Notes: a model not told the origin generated them from the sequence alone. A stretch of 5,363 bases of DNA from an uncultured Clostridia bacterium (GCA_948433815.1 CAOJDZ010000059.1:1-5363), one strand, 5' to 3'. Positions 1 through 5,363 are shown, counted from the stretch's first letter. A program made the numbers and translations.

Positions 1-52
1 AGTAATAGATAAAATCAAAGAAATGGGACTTAAGTTCCGTGACGAAGAATAG
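1..52 (+). CDS. rpoA: RNA polymerase subunit alpha, C-terminal end (partial)
   Basis: Only the last 16 codons and a TAG stop are inside the window; the reading frame enters at base 2. The visible peptide is VIDKIKEMGLKFRDEE. It resembles the extreme C-terminus of the alpha subunit C-terminal domain, the part that contacts UP-element DNA and activators, which in Bacillota ends with a helix, a Gly-Leu turn and a short charged tail. Identity rests mainly on position: it lies immediately upstream of rplQ, and rpoA-rplQ is the conserved end of the alpha operon in Bacillota. The stop codon overlaps the rplQ ribosome binding site, which fits translational coupling. The peptide alone would be too short to identify with certainty. 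Confidence 0.87.
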   Translation, partial: VIDKIKEMGLKFRDEE

Positions 53-56
53 GAGG
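51..56 (+). promoter_or_regulatory. rplQ ribosome binding site overlapping the rpoA stop
   Basis: A perfect AGGAGG lies five bases before the rplQ ATG, and its first two bases are the last two bases of the rpoA TAG stop. This places the rplQ start firmly at 62 and suggests that ribosomes finishing rpoA can reinitiate on rplQ. Confidence 0.9.
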
Positions 57-61
57 TACTT

Positions 62-406
62 ATGGCATTATATAGAAAAATAAATAGAGATACAAAAAAA
101 AGAAAAAGTATCTTTTCTGGTTTAACAAAAACTGTAATAATGAATGAACGTGTTGAAACAACAGAAGAAAGAGCAAAAGAAGTAAGAAAATTTGTTGATA
201 AAATGATTACTTACGCTAAAAAAGGAGACTTAAATTCTAGAAGAAAAGCATTAGCTTTTCTAGAAAATGACACTACTGCAGTAAAGAAATTATTTGATGA
301 ACTAGCACCACGTTATAAAGAAAGAAACGGTGGTTACACTAGAATTATCAAATTAAAAGAAAGAATTGGAGACGACGCTTTAATAGTAAGTCTAGAATTA
401 GTTTAA
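62..406 (+). CDS. rplQ: 50S ribosomal protein L17 (bL17)
   Basis: This is the large-subunit ribosomal protein bL17, which sits near the peptide exit tunnel. The 114-residue length is close to the family norm (about 116-120 in Bacillota). Family signatures seen directly are the basic start [15 protein letters not shown], the central stretch [15 protein letters not shown] at about residues 28-42, the [15 protein letters not shown] segment at about 47-61, and the late [12 protein letters not shown] block followed by a C-terminus ending LELV. The start has an ideal AGGAGG five bases upstream. The gene follows rpoA with only nine bases between stop and start, the usual end of the alpha operon, and an intrinsic terminator follows directly. 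Expression should therefore be driven by the upstream ribosomal-protein operon. The identification is unambiguous. Confidence 0.98.
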   Translation: MALYRKINRDTKKRKSIFSGLTKTVIMNERVETTEERAKEVRKFVDKMITYAKKGDLNSRRKALAFLENDTTAVKKLFDELAPRYKERNGGYTRIIKLKERIGDDALIVSLELV

Positions 407-412
407 TAAATT

Positions 413-437
413 AACTCCACTAAACTGGAGTTTTTTT
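413..437 (+). terminator. Intrinsic terminator closing the rpoA-rplQ operon
   Basis: A 7-bp stem, AACTCCA (413-419) with TGGAGTT (426-432), encloses a 6-base loop CTAAAC. A run of seven T (431-437) follows; its first two bases belong to the stem. It begins seven bases after the rplQ stop, a textbook Rho-independent terminator ending the ribosomal protein operon. Confidence 0.92.
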
Positions 438-460
438 AATTTATATGTTAAATTTAAAAT

Positions 461-467
461 AGAGGTG
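461..467 (+). promoter_or_regulatory. Ribosome binding site that decides the 471 start
   Basis: AGAGGTG matches the anti-Shine-Dalgarno sequence, and its GAGG core lies five bases before the ATG at 471. An in-frame GTG at 465 lies inside this element and so cannot use it, which makes 471 the better start. No convincing promoter is visible in the short space between the rplQ terminator and this site; the best -10-like box, TAAAAT at 455-460, has no good -35 and would start transcription almost at the ATG. Confidence 0.7.
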
Positions 468-470
468 TCT

Positions 471-1157
471 ATGAAAGAAAATAAAAAATACTATATATTT
501 GAGATGAAAATGGGAATATTAAATGTACTATCAATCGTATTGTTGATAACTTGCTCTTTATTAACATTACTTATTTATAAAATATTTAATATCGAATTTA
601 TATTTATATTTAATAATCAGTTAGGAATAATTCTTTTAACATACCTAATTTATATGATATTACATGAAATACTCCATAGTGTAGGTTATATCCTCTTTGG
701 TGCAGACCCTTCTAAAATAACTTTTGGAGTACATTTAGAAAAAGGTATACTATGTTGCTTATGTAAACAAAATATATCAAGAAAAAATATATTAAATTCA
801 CTTCTTTTTCCATTCTTTTATCTAGGAATAGTAACGTATATAATAGGTATAATATTTAATAACCATCTATTAGTTATATTATCCATTTTAAACATATCAG
901 GCTGTATTGGAGATTTAGTTATGTTTAAATTCTTTATAAAACTAAAAAATATTGAATATTCTGAATTTGATAATCCCATAAGATTTGCAATATATTCTAA
1001 AGAAGACTTAAGTAAAGTTAAAGCGTATGGATTAAAATATATAGAAACTCTAGAAAAAATAGAAAGAAATGATCTAAAACGACTTAAAATAAGTAAACTA
1101 AGTTATCTATGTTTCTTTATATTAATTTTATTAACAATACTATTATTATTTCTATAA
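471..1157 (+). CDS. DUF3267-type integral membrane zinc metallopeptidase (putative)
   Basis: This is a 228-residue multi-pass membrane protein with a putative zincin active site, HEILH at residues 65-69, inside a hydrophobic segment. The layout fits the DUF3267 family of putative membrane zinc peptidases, which resemble site-2 proteases. Predicted membrane segments are at about 15-36, 51-65 (running into the HEXXH motif), 110-130 and 132-156, with a last one at the C-terminus (about 212-228). The fourth segment carries NISGCIGD (141-148); Asp148 is a candidate third zinc ligand, by analogy with the Asp of site-2 proteases. A loop after the active site holds CCLCK (95-99). Substrate and role are unknown. 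The gene lies between the rplQ terminator and an S41 protease gene. The start is the ATG with a good ribosome binding site; a GTG six bases earlier is possible but less likely. The family call is fairly secure; peptidase activity is inferred from the motif. Confidence 0.82.
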   Translation: MKENKKYYIFEMKMGILNVLSIVLLITCSLLTLLIYKIFNIEFIFIFNNQLGIILLTYLIYMILHEILHSVGYILFGADPSKITFGVHLEKGILCCLCKQNISRKNILNSLLFPFFYLGIVTYIIGIIFNNHLLVILSILNISGCIGDLVMFKFFIKLKNIEYSEFDNPIRFAIYSKEDLSKVKAYGLKYIETLEKIERNDLKRLKISKLSYLCFFILILLTILLLFL

Positions 1158-1212
1158 AAATGTAGATAATAAAAATATAAGTAAAATTTGTGTGAAAAGA
1201 GAGTAATATTAC

Positions 1213-1241
1213 TTTAATAAAAAAATATATTATGTTATATT
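1213..1241 (+). promoter_or_regulatory. Candidate sigma-A promoter for the S41 protease gene
   Basis: An extended -10 is present: TG at 1233-1234, one base, then TATATT at 1236-1241, one mismatch from consensus. The -35 position 17 bases upstream holds only TTTAAT (1213-1218), a weak match, so recognition would rest on the TGn motif. Transcription would start near 1248. The surroundings are extremely AT-rich, which lowers certainty. A 12-base perfect palindrome, AGTAATATTACT at 1202-1213, abuts the -35. The ribosome binding site for the next gene is AGGTG at 1255-1259, seven bases before the ATG. Confidence 0.5.
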
Positions 1242-1266
1242 ATATATAAAGAATAGGTGTGATGCT

Positions 1267-2481
1267 ATGAAAGAAAATAACGATTTAATTAAAGAAAGTA
1301 ATCAAAATAAAGTAGAAAAGACAGTTACTTTTAATTTAATAGAAATAATAATTATAATTTTAATGACTGGACTTGTAGTAGGTGTATCTACTGGAATAGT
1401 GGTATATAGAAACTACAATAATAATGAAAAGAACATTCCAGGTCATAAGACTGATTACTTAAGTGAGTTTGAAAGCGCCTATTATAACATATTAAATAGT
1501 TATGTAGAAAAAGTTAATGAAAAAGAATTAATGAACGCAGCTATTGAAGGAATGTATAACTTTTTAGGTGACCCTTACACAAGTTATCTTGATGAAACTA
1601 TGTCAGATGATTTAACCGATAGACTAAATGGATATAAAGGTATCGGTGTAGAAATAACTAAAATAGAACAAGGGATTTTAGTCGCAAATGTTTTTGAAAA
1701 TGGTCCAGCAGACATCGCAGGTTTAGAAATTGGAGACATTATAGTTAAAATAAATGGAAAAGATGTAACAAAAAGTACAGCCGCAGAAGCGCAAAATATG
1801 ATAAAAAAATCAGCAGATTCTAAAATAGAAATGAGCGTTTTAAGAGGTGGAATAACAATTACTCTTGAAATAGATGTAAAAGAAGTACATGTCCCTACTA
1901 TAGAAAAGTCAATCTATGAAGGCGTTGGATACATTAGAATAACATCATTTTCTAATAAAACCAGCGAACAATTTGAAACTGCTTTAAAAGAATTAGAAGA
2001 ACAAAATATAACAAGTTTAGTTATCGACTTAAGAAATAATGGTGGAGGATATCTAAACGCAGCATATGAAATCGCAGAATTATTTGTTGAAAAAGGTAAA
2101 AACATATATGGTTTAGAAACGAAAAAAGGAACAACTTTTTATGAAGACAGAACAAAAGCATCTAGAAATTATAAAATAGGAATACTTATGAATGGAGGAA
2201 GTGCATCAGCTTCTGAAATACTAGCTGCTGCTTTAAAAGAAAGTTATGGAGCCACTTTAATAGGTACATTAAGTTATGGAAAAGGAACGGTACAAGAAAC
2301 AAGTGAACTATCAACTGGTGGAATGATAAAATATACAACGGCTTACTGGCTAACTCCAGATGGAAATAAAATAGATGGAAAAGGTTTAAAACCAGACGTT
2401 GAAATAAATGGTGCTTTTAGAGATGGATTACCATATGAAGAAGACGTTCAATTAAAAGAAGCAATTAACACAGTGAAATAA
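1267..2481 (+). CDS. Membrane-anchored S41 carboxy-terminal processing protease (CtpA/CtpB-like)
   Basis: This serine protease of the C-terminal processing peptidase family (MEROPS S41A) has 404 residues and probably works outside the membrane on misfolded or regulatory envelope proteins. The N-terminus is a short charged cytoplasmic tail followed by one membrane segment at about 24-47, which acts as an uncleaved anchor. A helical region at about 65-115 includes the family motif GDPYTSYLD (101-109). The PDZ domain spans about 121-205, starting GIGVEI at 125-130. The peptidase core (about 210-380) has the block VIDLRNNGGGYL (252-263). The expected catalytic residues are all present: Ser314 in GSASASE, Lys339 in SYGKG 25 residues later, and Gln343 four residues after that, the same spacing as B. 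subtilis CtpB. The protein ends soon after the core with no obvious peptidoglycan-binding domain. The ATG has AGGTG seven bases upstream. A terminator overlaps the stop codon, so the gene appears monocistronic. Confidence 0.96.
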   Translation: MKENNDLIKESNQNKVEKTVTFNLIEIIIIILMTGLVVGVSTGIVVYRNYNNNEKNIPGHKTDYLSEFESAYYNILNSYVEKVNEKELMNAAIEGMYNFLGDPYTSYLDETMSDDLTDRLNGYKGIGVEITKIEQGILVANVFENGPADIAGLEIGDIIVKINGKDVTKSTAAEAQNMIKKSADSKIEMSVLRGGITITLEIDVKEVHVPTIEKSIYEGVGYIRITSFSNKTSEQFETALKELEEQNITSLVIDLRNNGGGYLNAAYEIAELFVEKGKNIYGLETKKGTTFYEDRTKASRNYKIGILMNGGSASASEILAAALKESYGATLIGTLSYGKGTVQETSELSTGGMIKYTTAYWLTPDGNKIDGKGLKPDVEINGAFRDGLPYEEDVQLKEAINTVK

Positions 2482-2491
2482 CTGTGTTTTT
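2467..2491 (+). terminator. Intrinsic terminator overlapping the end of the S41 gene
   Basis: An 8-bp perfect stem, AACACAGT (2467-2474) with ACTGTGTT (2481-2488), encloses a 6-base loop GAAATA, with T at 2487-2491 and a second T run just beyond. The left arm and loop lie within the last codons and the TAA stop of the S41 gene, so the terminator is built into the coding end. Confidence 0.87.
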
Positions 2492-2532
2492 AGTTTTTAA
2501 TATGAAAGTATTGTGAAATAATAAAAATATAC

Positions 2533-2561
2533 TTGAATACAGAATATATGTTTGCTATAAT
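2533..2561 (+). promoter_or_regulatory. Strong sigma-A promoter for the gluzincin-like gene
   Basis: TTGAAT (2533-2538), a 17-base spacer, and a perfect TATAAT (2556-2561) preceded by TGC at 2553-2555, giving an extended -10. Transcription should start near 2568, leaving a leader of about 20 bases. It lies just after the S41 terminator, so the next gene forms a separate unit. Confidence 0.85.
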
Positions 2562-2574
2562 TTAAATATATTAA

Positions 2575-2584
2575 AGAAGGTGAT
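2575..2584 (+). promoter_or_regulatory. Ribosome binding site that decides the TTG start
   Basis: AGAAGGTGAT differs at one base from the ideal AGGAGGTGAT. The GAAGG core ends seven bases before TTG at 2588, the preferred spacing. The next in-frame ATG is at codon 70, well inside the protein and without a comparable site, so TTG is the start. Confidence 0.85.
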
Positions 2585-2587
2585 TAT

Positions 2588-3214
2588 TTGAGAAAAATAA
2601 TAGACAATATTGAAATTTATTATGAAAAAGAAGCGGAAAACTTTATAGATGAATTAATTGATTATTTAATAAGAGAAAGAAACGCAATATATAGATTTTT
2701 TAATTTTATTCCAAAAGAAAGAATTAAAATAAAAATTGTTCCAACAATAAGTGAACTAAGAAGAATATACGAAAACAGTGTTAGAGAGGAAGACATGCCA
2801 AAGTGGGTAGTAGGATTTAGTACTTTAGATAAAACAGCACATTTACTAAGTTTTAATCAATATAAAAATACTCCTAATTATAGAAGTACTTTAGAAGATT
2901 ACAAAATAACTTTAGTTCATGAATTTATTCATGCTATACATGACATTTTTAGTGGTGGACACTTTACAGGATTAGCTCCAATTTGGGAAGGTGTTGCTGT
3001 GTATTTAAGTAACCAATATAGAGAAGAAGGAGAACTAAGTATAAGTAAAGATGACTTAATTAATAAACACCAAAATATGAGAGAATATTATTTCTTTTTT
3101 AAATATGTTTTAGAAACATATGACCACGAAACAGTACTAAATATACTCGCTAATAAAATAGATGGAAACATCATAATTGATGAAATATATGCCAAAATAA
3201 AAGGAAAAAAATAA
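2588..3214 (+). CDS. Soluble gluzincin-like zinc metallopeptidase (peptidase MA-like fold)
   Basis: This is a 208-residue protein with no signal peptide or membrane segment, so probably cytoplasmic. It carries a complete gluzincin zinc site: HEFIH at 111-115 (His111 and His115 as ligands, Glu112 as catalytic base) and Glu134 in IWEGVAVYLS after exactly 18 intervening residues, the HEXXH-X18-E spacing of the thermolysin/M1 type. The sequence between, with Pro131-Ile-Trp-Glu-Gly, is what peptidase MA-like (M1-related) domains show: an HEXXH helix, then P-x-W-x-E-G-x-A. The N-terminal 60 residues are helical and charged; the strand IKIKIVPT (46-53) fits the mixed fold ahead of the zinc helix. 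The start is TTG, supported by an excellent ribosome binding site, and a strong promoter lies upstream. Substrate and pathway are unknown. The zinc site is secure; family placement is by motif, and true peptidase activity is not demonstrated. Confidence 0.85.
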   Translation: MRKIIDNIEIYYEKEAENFIDELIDYLIRERNAIYRFFNFIPKERIKIKIVPTISELRRIYENSVREEDMPKWVVGFSTLDKTAHLLSFNQYKNTPNYRSTLEDYKITLVHEFIHAIHDIFSGGHFTGLAPIWEGVAVYLSNQYREEGELSISKDDLINKHQNMREYYFFFKYVLETYDHETVLNILANKIDGNIIIDEIYAKIKGKK

Positions 3215-3219
3215 CCGAC

Positions 3220-3248
3220 TTGACAATATTTTATAATTTTGATATTCT
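3220..3248 (+). promoter_or_regulatory. Sigma-A promoter for the CHAP hydrolase gene
   Basis: A perfect -35 TTGACA (3220-3225), a 17-base spacer and -10 TATTCT (3243-3248), preceded by TGA at 3240-3242 as an extended -10. Transcription should start near 3255, leaving a leader of about 21 bases. The gene's ribosome binding site is AGGAG at 3263-3267, eight bases before the ATG. The -35 begins six bases after the preceding stop codon, and no terminator separates the two genes. Confidence 0.85.
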
Positions 3249-3275
3249 TTTAAAGGTAATTTAGGAGAATAATAA

Positions 3276-4706
3276 ATGACTAGAGATATAAACAGATTTA
3301 AAAAAATAAATAAAAAATCATATATAACATTAATTGATGAAATAAAAGGACAAAAACAAGAACTTAAAACACTTGAACATATATTTCCTTTAATTCATGG
3401 ATTAGATATAAGTGTAGATAAAGAATATAATTTTAAAAACATAATAGAAGCTAGAGATTACTTAAATAACGAAGAGTGTTTAAATAATATAATTAATATA
3501 TGTAAATACTTGTTAAAAGATAAAAACACAAACATAGTTGATATATTAGGAAGTGTTAATAGTGAAAAACTAAAATCAAGCATTACATTATTTAGTTATA
3601 TTACTAACCCAAATATAAATAGTTTACTTAACTTTAGAAATTATAACAAAACACTTATAACAAAAATATTTACCGAAAATAAAGAATTTACTATATTTAA
3701 AAAAATTCTAGATAAATTCTTTGATGGTGAATTTGATAAAGAAACAATTCTTATAATTGAAAGTGAAATGCTAGAATATAGTTTGAGAGATAGGACTCTA
3801 AAAGACATAAATGAACATTACAAAGAAAAATCAGAATCACTCTTAATAAAATTTTCAGAAATATCTCCATTAGTAACAGCATTTTATAAAAAAAGAAAAG
3901 AGAAGAAAAAGATCAAAGCATTCTATAACTCTTTAACAGATGAAGAATATCTTTTATTTTTAAAATTTAATATAAAAGATACTTATAAAAAAGATGCTAG
4001 AAAATATAAATATAAATTAAAAGAAAAATCATTAACTTTATCTTTATTAATTTTAACGCTTCTCATAGGGACATCTGTTAATCCAATAAAAGAATCTTAT
4101 TCAAGTACTAATAATTTAATTAGTCAAATATCTATAGATTTAATAAAAGAACAAAATGTTGCTAATAAGGGTGAAGTAGAAGAACAAATAGAACCACAAG
4201 CAGCAGTTGAACCAGAACCCATAGTAGAAACAGTGCCAAGTCCAGTTGTGACAAATTATTCATATGTAACACCATCTGGATCAGGAAATAGAAGAGTTGT
4301 TGAAATAGCTGCTTCACAAATAGGAAATGTTGGTGGTGCACCTTATTGGAGTTGGTACGGATTCTCTAGAAGGGTAGATTGGTGTGGATGCTTTGTATCG
4401 TGGGTATTTAATGAAGCTGGACTACTAGGTACGGCAATTCCAAAATTCTCAATCGCCAGTGATGGATTAAATTGGTTTATAAATAATAAATTATTTAGAG
4501 ATAGAAATTATGTGCCTAGAAGTGGAGACCTAATATTCTTTGACTATAATTATGATGGAAGAATCGAACATGTAGGAATAGTTGATAGGGTAGCTAATGG
4601 AAGAGTTTATACAATTGAAGGTAACACAAATGGTGATAGATGTGGACAAAATAGTTTTACAATAGGTAATAGTATGATATATGGGTATGGAACTCCTAAC
4701 TATTAA
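3276..4706 (+). CDS. Membrane-anchored CHAP-domain peptidoglycan hydrolase with large cytoplasmic N-domain
   Basis: This 476-residue protein has three parts. Residues 1-250 are highly charged, Lys/Glu/Ile/Asn-rich and mostly helical, with no domain I recognise. A single membrane segment lies at about 253-268, preceded by a dense basic stretch (about 238-251) that predicts N-terminus inside and C-terminus outside. After a spacer with an acidic, proline-rich part (about 298-325) comes a CHAP domain at about 338-476. The CHAP part matches a type common in Clostridia: NVGGAPYWSWYGF (351-363), DWCGCFVSWVF (368-378), SGDLIFFDY (416-424), EHVGIVDRV (431-439), YTIEGNTNGDRC (445-456) and a closing GYGTPNY. 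Cys370 is the likely nucleophile, by alignment with the NlpC/P60-type Cys-x-x-Phe-Val motif, and His432 the partner; Glu448 or Asn450 may complete the site. The domain probably cuts peptidoglycan as an amidase or endopeptidase; the bond is not predictable. It has its own promoter and a clear ribosome binding site. Confidence 0.9.
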   Translation: MTRDINRFKKINKKSYITLIDEIKGQKQELKTLEHIFPLIHGLDISVDKEYNFKNIIEARDYLNNEECLNNIINICKYLLKDKNTNIVDILGSVNSEKLKSSITLFSYITNPNINSLLNFRNYNKTLITKIFTENKEFTIFKKILDKFFDGEFDKETILIIESEMLEYSLRDRTLKDINEHYKEKSESLLIKFSEISPLVTAFYKKRKEKKKIKAFYNSLTDEEYLLFLKFNIKDTYKKDARKYKYKLKEKSLTLSLLILTLLIGTSVNPIKESYSSTNNLISQISIDLIKEQNVANKGEVEEQIEPQAAVEPEPIVETVPSPVVTNYSYVTPSGSGNRRVVEIAASQIGNVGGAPYWSWYGFSRRVDWCGCFVSWVFNEAGLLGTAIPKFSIASDGLNWFINNKLFRDRNYVPRSGDLIFFDYNYDGRIEHVGIVDRVANGRVYTIEGNTNGDRCGQNSFTIGNSMIYGYGTPNY

Positions 4707-4719
4707 TAAATATTTAATT

Positions 4720-4747
4720 TTGATAAAAATAAATAATATGATATAAT
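4720..4747 (+). promoter_or_regulatory. Sigma-A promoter for ntdP
   Basis: TTGATA (4720-4725), a 16-base spacer, and a perfect TATAAT (4742-4747) preceded by TGA at 4739-4741, an extended -10. Transcription should start near 4754. The ribosome binding site AGAGG (4760-4764) lies seven bases before the ATG at 4772. No hairpin terminator separates this promoter from the CHAP gene. Confidence 0.85.
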
Positions 4748-4771
4748 GTTAACAGTGAGAGAGGCGTAACT

Positions 4772-5299
4772 ATGAAAATAAATATAGGAGACGTAATCAA
4801 GATTCACTGTTATAAACATAATGGCATGATTTATAAAACTTGGGATAAAGCCATTGTGCTAGATATAAAAAACGATTATATAGTATTAGGAAATAATAAC
4901 GTACTTGTAACAAAAAAAGATGGACGTAGTTGGCATACCAAAGAACCTGCTATAATGTTCTTTTATAAAAATAGATGGTTTAACATTATCGCACAACTAA
5001 AAAAGAACGGATTGTTTTACTATTGCAATATTGCAAGTCCATTTGTAATAGATAATGGTGTAATAAAATATATTGATTACGATTTAGATTTAAGAGTATT
5101 CCCAGATGGAGCATTTAGAGTATTAGATAGAAACGAATATAATTATCATAGAAGATTAATGAAATATCCATATGAAATTAATGAGATAATAAAATATGAA
5201 TTAACTTCACTAATTGATATGAAAAGAAAAGGTTTAGGACCTTTTGATATAACAGTTATAGATTACTATTCAAAAATTTATCAAAAGATAAATAAATAA
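4772..5299 (+). CDS. ntdP: Nucleoside tri-/diphosphatase, DUF402 family (Ntdp/YgaC-like)
   Basis: This 175-residue soluble protein closely resembles S. aureus Ntdp and B. subtilis YgaC (about 176-180 residues), cytoplasmic enzymes that remove phosphate from nucleoside tri- and diphosphates with a divalent metal. Family blocks in order are the start GDVIKIHCYKHNG (6-18), an LVTKKDGRSW segment (45-54), EPAIMFFYKNRWFN (58-71), YYCNIASPF (83-91), the acidic core YIDYDLDLRVFPDG (100-113) whose aspartates are the likely metal site, LDRNEY (118-123), and a C-terminal KGLGPFD (153-159). The full length is present with no missing block. It has its own strong promoter and is probably expressed independently of the CHAP gene. 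No standard terminator follows within the window, only a T9 run at 5306-5314. Identification is firm; the physiological substrate in this organism is not known. Confidence 0.95.
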   Translation: MKINIGDVIKIHCYKHNGMIYKTWDKAIVLDIKNDYIVLGNNNVLVTKKDGRSWHTKEPAIMFFYKNRWFNIIAQLKKNGLFYYCNIASPFVIDNGVIKYIDYDLDLRVFPDGAFRVLDRNEYNYHRRLMKYPYEINEIIKYELTSLIDMKRKGLGPFDITVIDYYSKIYQKINK

Positions 5300-5363
5300 T
5301 AGTAATTTTTTTTTATTTCAAACATATATTAAGTTAGAAAGGTTAAAAAAAACAAATAAATTT
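5300..5363. other. Gene-free window end
   Basis: A T9 run (5306-5314) follows ntdP without a G/C-bearing hairpin. The flanking AAATAAA (5290-5296) and TTTATTT (5312-5318) could pair, but only by A-T pairs. AGAAAGG at 5336-5342 looks like a ribosome binding site, yet no start codon follows within the usable distance before the window ends. I cannot assign a gene here. Confidence 0.4.

Noticed and set aside
465..470. GTG start two codons upstream for the DUF3267 gene
   Set aside because: The GTG overlaps the Shine-Dalgarno element itself; the ATG at 471 has proper spacing from it.
1202..1213. Perfect 12-base palindrome AGTAATATTACT beside the -35 of the S41 gene, a possible operator
   Set aside because: Palindromes of this length and AT content are expected several times by chance in a window this AT-rich, and no second copy was seen at the other promoters. 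Kept only as a note.
471..1280. Shared start regions of the DUF3267 and S41 genes (both AGGTGT, then ATGAAAGAAAATAA)
   Set aside because: A 14-base A-rich match at two start codons encodes the common beginning Met-Lys-Glu-Asn and does not extend further; chance is the simpler explanation than duplication.
1914..2105. A 63-codon open frame on the minus strand
   Set aside because: It lies wholly inside the S41 peptidase core, has no ribosome binding site of note and no recognisable protein features; it is a shadow of the sense gene.
3232..3237. TATAAT as the -10 box of the CHAP gene promoter
   Set aside because: It is only six bases after the TTGACA -35; TATTCT at 3243-3248 has the correct 17-base spacing and an extended TG.
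62..5299. Reassigned TGA codon (tryptophan), as in some Mollicutes
   Set aside because: All tryptophans in the genes are TGG and no gene needs TGA read-through to complete a conserved domain; the standard bacterial code explains everything.
5290..5318. Terminator after ntdP formed by AAATAAA and TTTATTT around the T9 run
   Set aside because: The stem has only A-T pairs, and the T tract sits in the loop and right arm instead of after a stable hairpin.

Overview
The window is AT-rich (by eye roughly a quarter to 30% G+C) and reads like a chromosomal segment of a low-GC Gram-positive bacterium (Bacillota; Bacilli, Erysipelotrichia or RF39-like lineages are plausible, but I cannot fix the rank from this sequence). 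The reasons are the rpoA-rplQ pair, a nucleoside tri-/diphosphatase of the S. aureus Ntdp/B. subtilis YgaC type, strong AGGAGG-type ribosome binding sites, sigma-A promoters with extended TGn -10 boxes, and a cell-wall hydrolase of a type common in Clostridia. Every tryptophan is encoded by TGG and the visible stops are TAA or TAG, so nothing suggests that TGA is read as tryptophan.

Layout: all genes are on the + strand. Positions 1-437 are the end of the ribosomal protein/RNA polymerase alpha operon: the last 16 codons of rpoA, then rplQ, then a clean intrinsic terminator. Next come four proteins that cut peptide or wall bonds or look as if they do: a multi-pass membrane zincin of the DUF3267 type (471-1157), a membrane-anchored PDZ/S41 carboxy-terminal processing protease (1267-2481) with its own terminator, a small soluble HEXXH-X18-E gluzincin-like metallopeptidase starting at TTG (2588-3214), and a single-pass membrane protein with a long unrecognised cytoplasmic domain and an extracellular CHAP peptidoglycan-hydrolase domain (3276-4706). 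The window closes with ntdP (4772-5299) and about 60 bases without a gene.

Transcription: good to plausible promoters precede the S41 protease, gluzincin, CHAP and ntdP genes, so these look like a row of mainly single-gene units and not one operon. Terminators are clear after rplQ and after the S41 gene; none is convincing after the gluzincin, CHAP or ntdP genes, so read-through is possible there.

Working together (inference): a Ctp-type S41 protease beside an intramembrane-type zincin recalls the B. subtilis pair CtpB and SpoIVFB, and a Ctp gene near a CHAP hydrolase recalls the ftsEX/PcsB wall-remodelling neighbourhoods of Gram-positives. The most unusual item is the CHAP protein, whose roughly 250-residue cytoplasmic part could link an internal signal to wall cutting outside. 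I see no mobile element, CRISPR array, tRNA or phage gene, and no evidence for a wholly new system.
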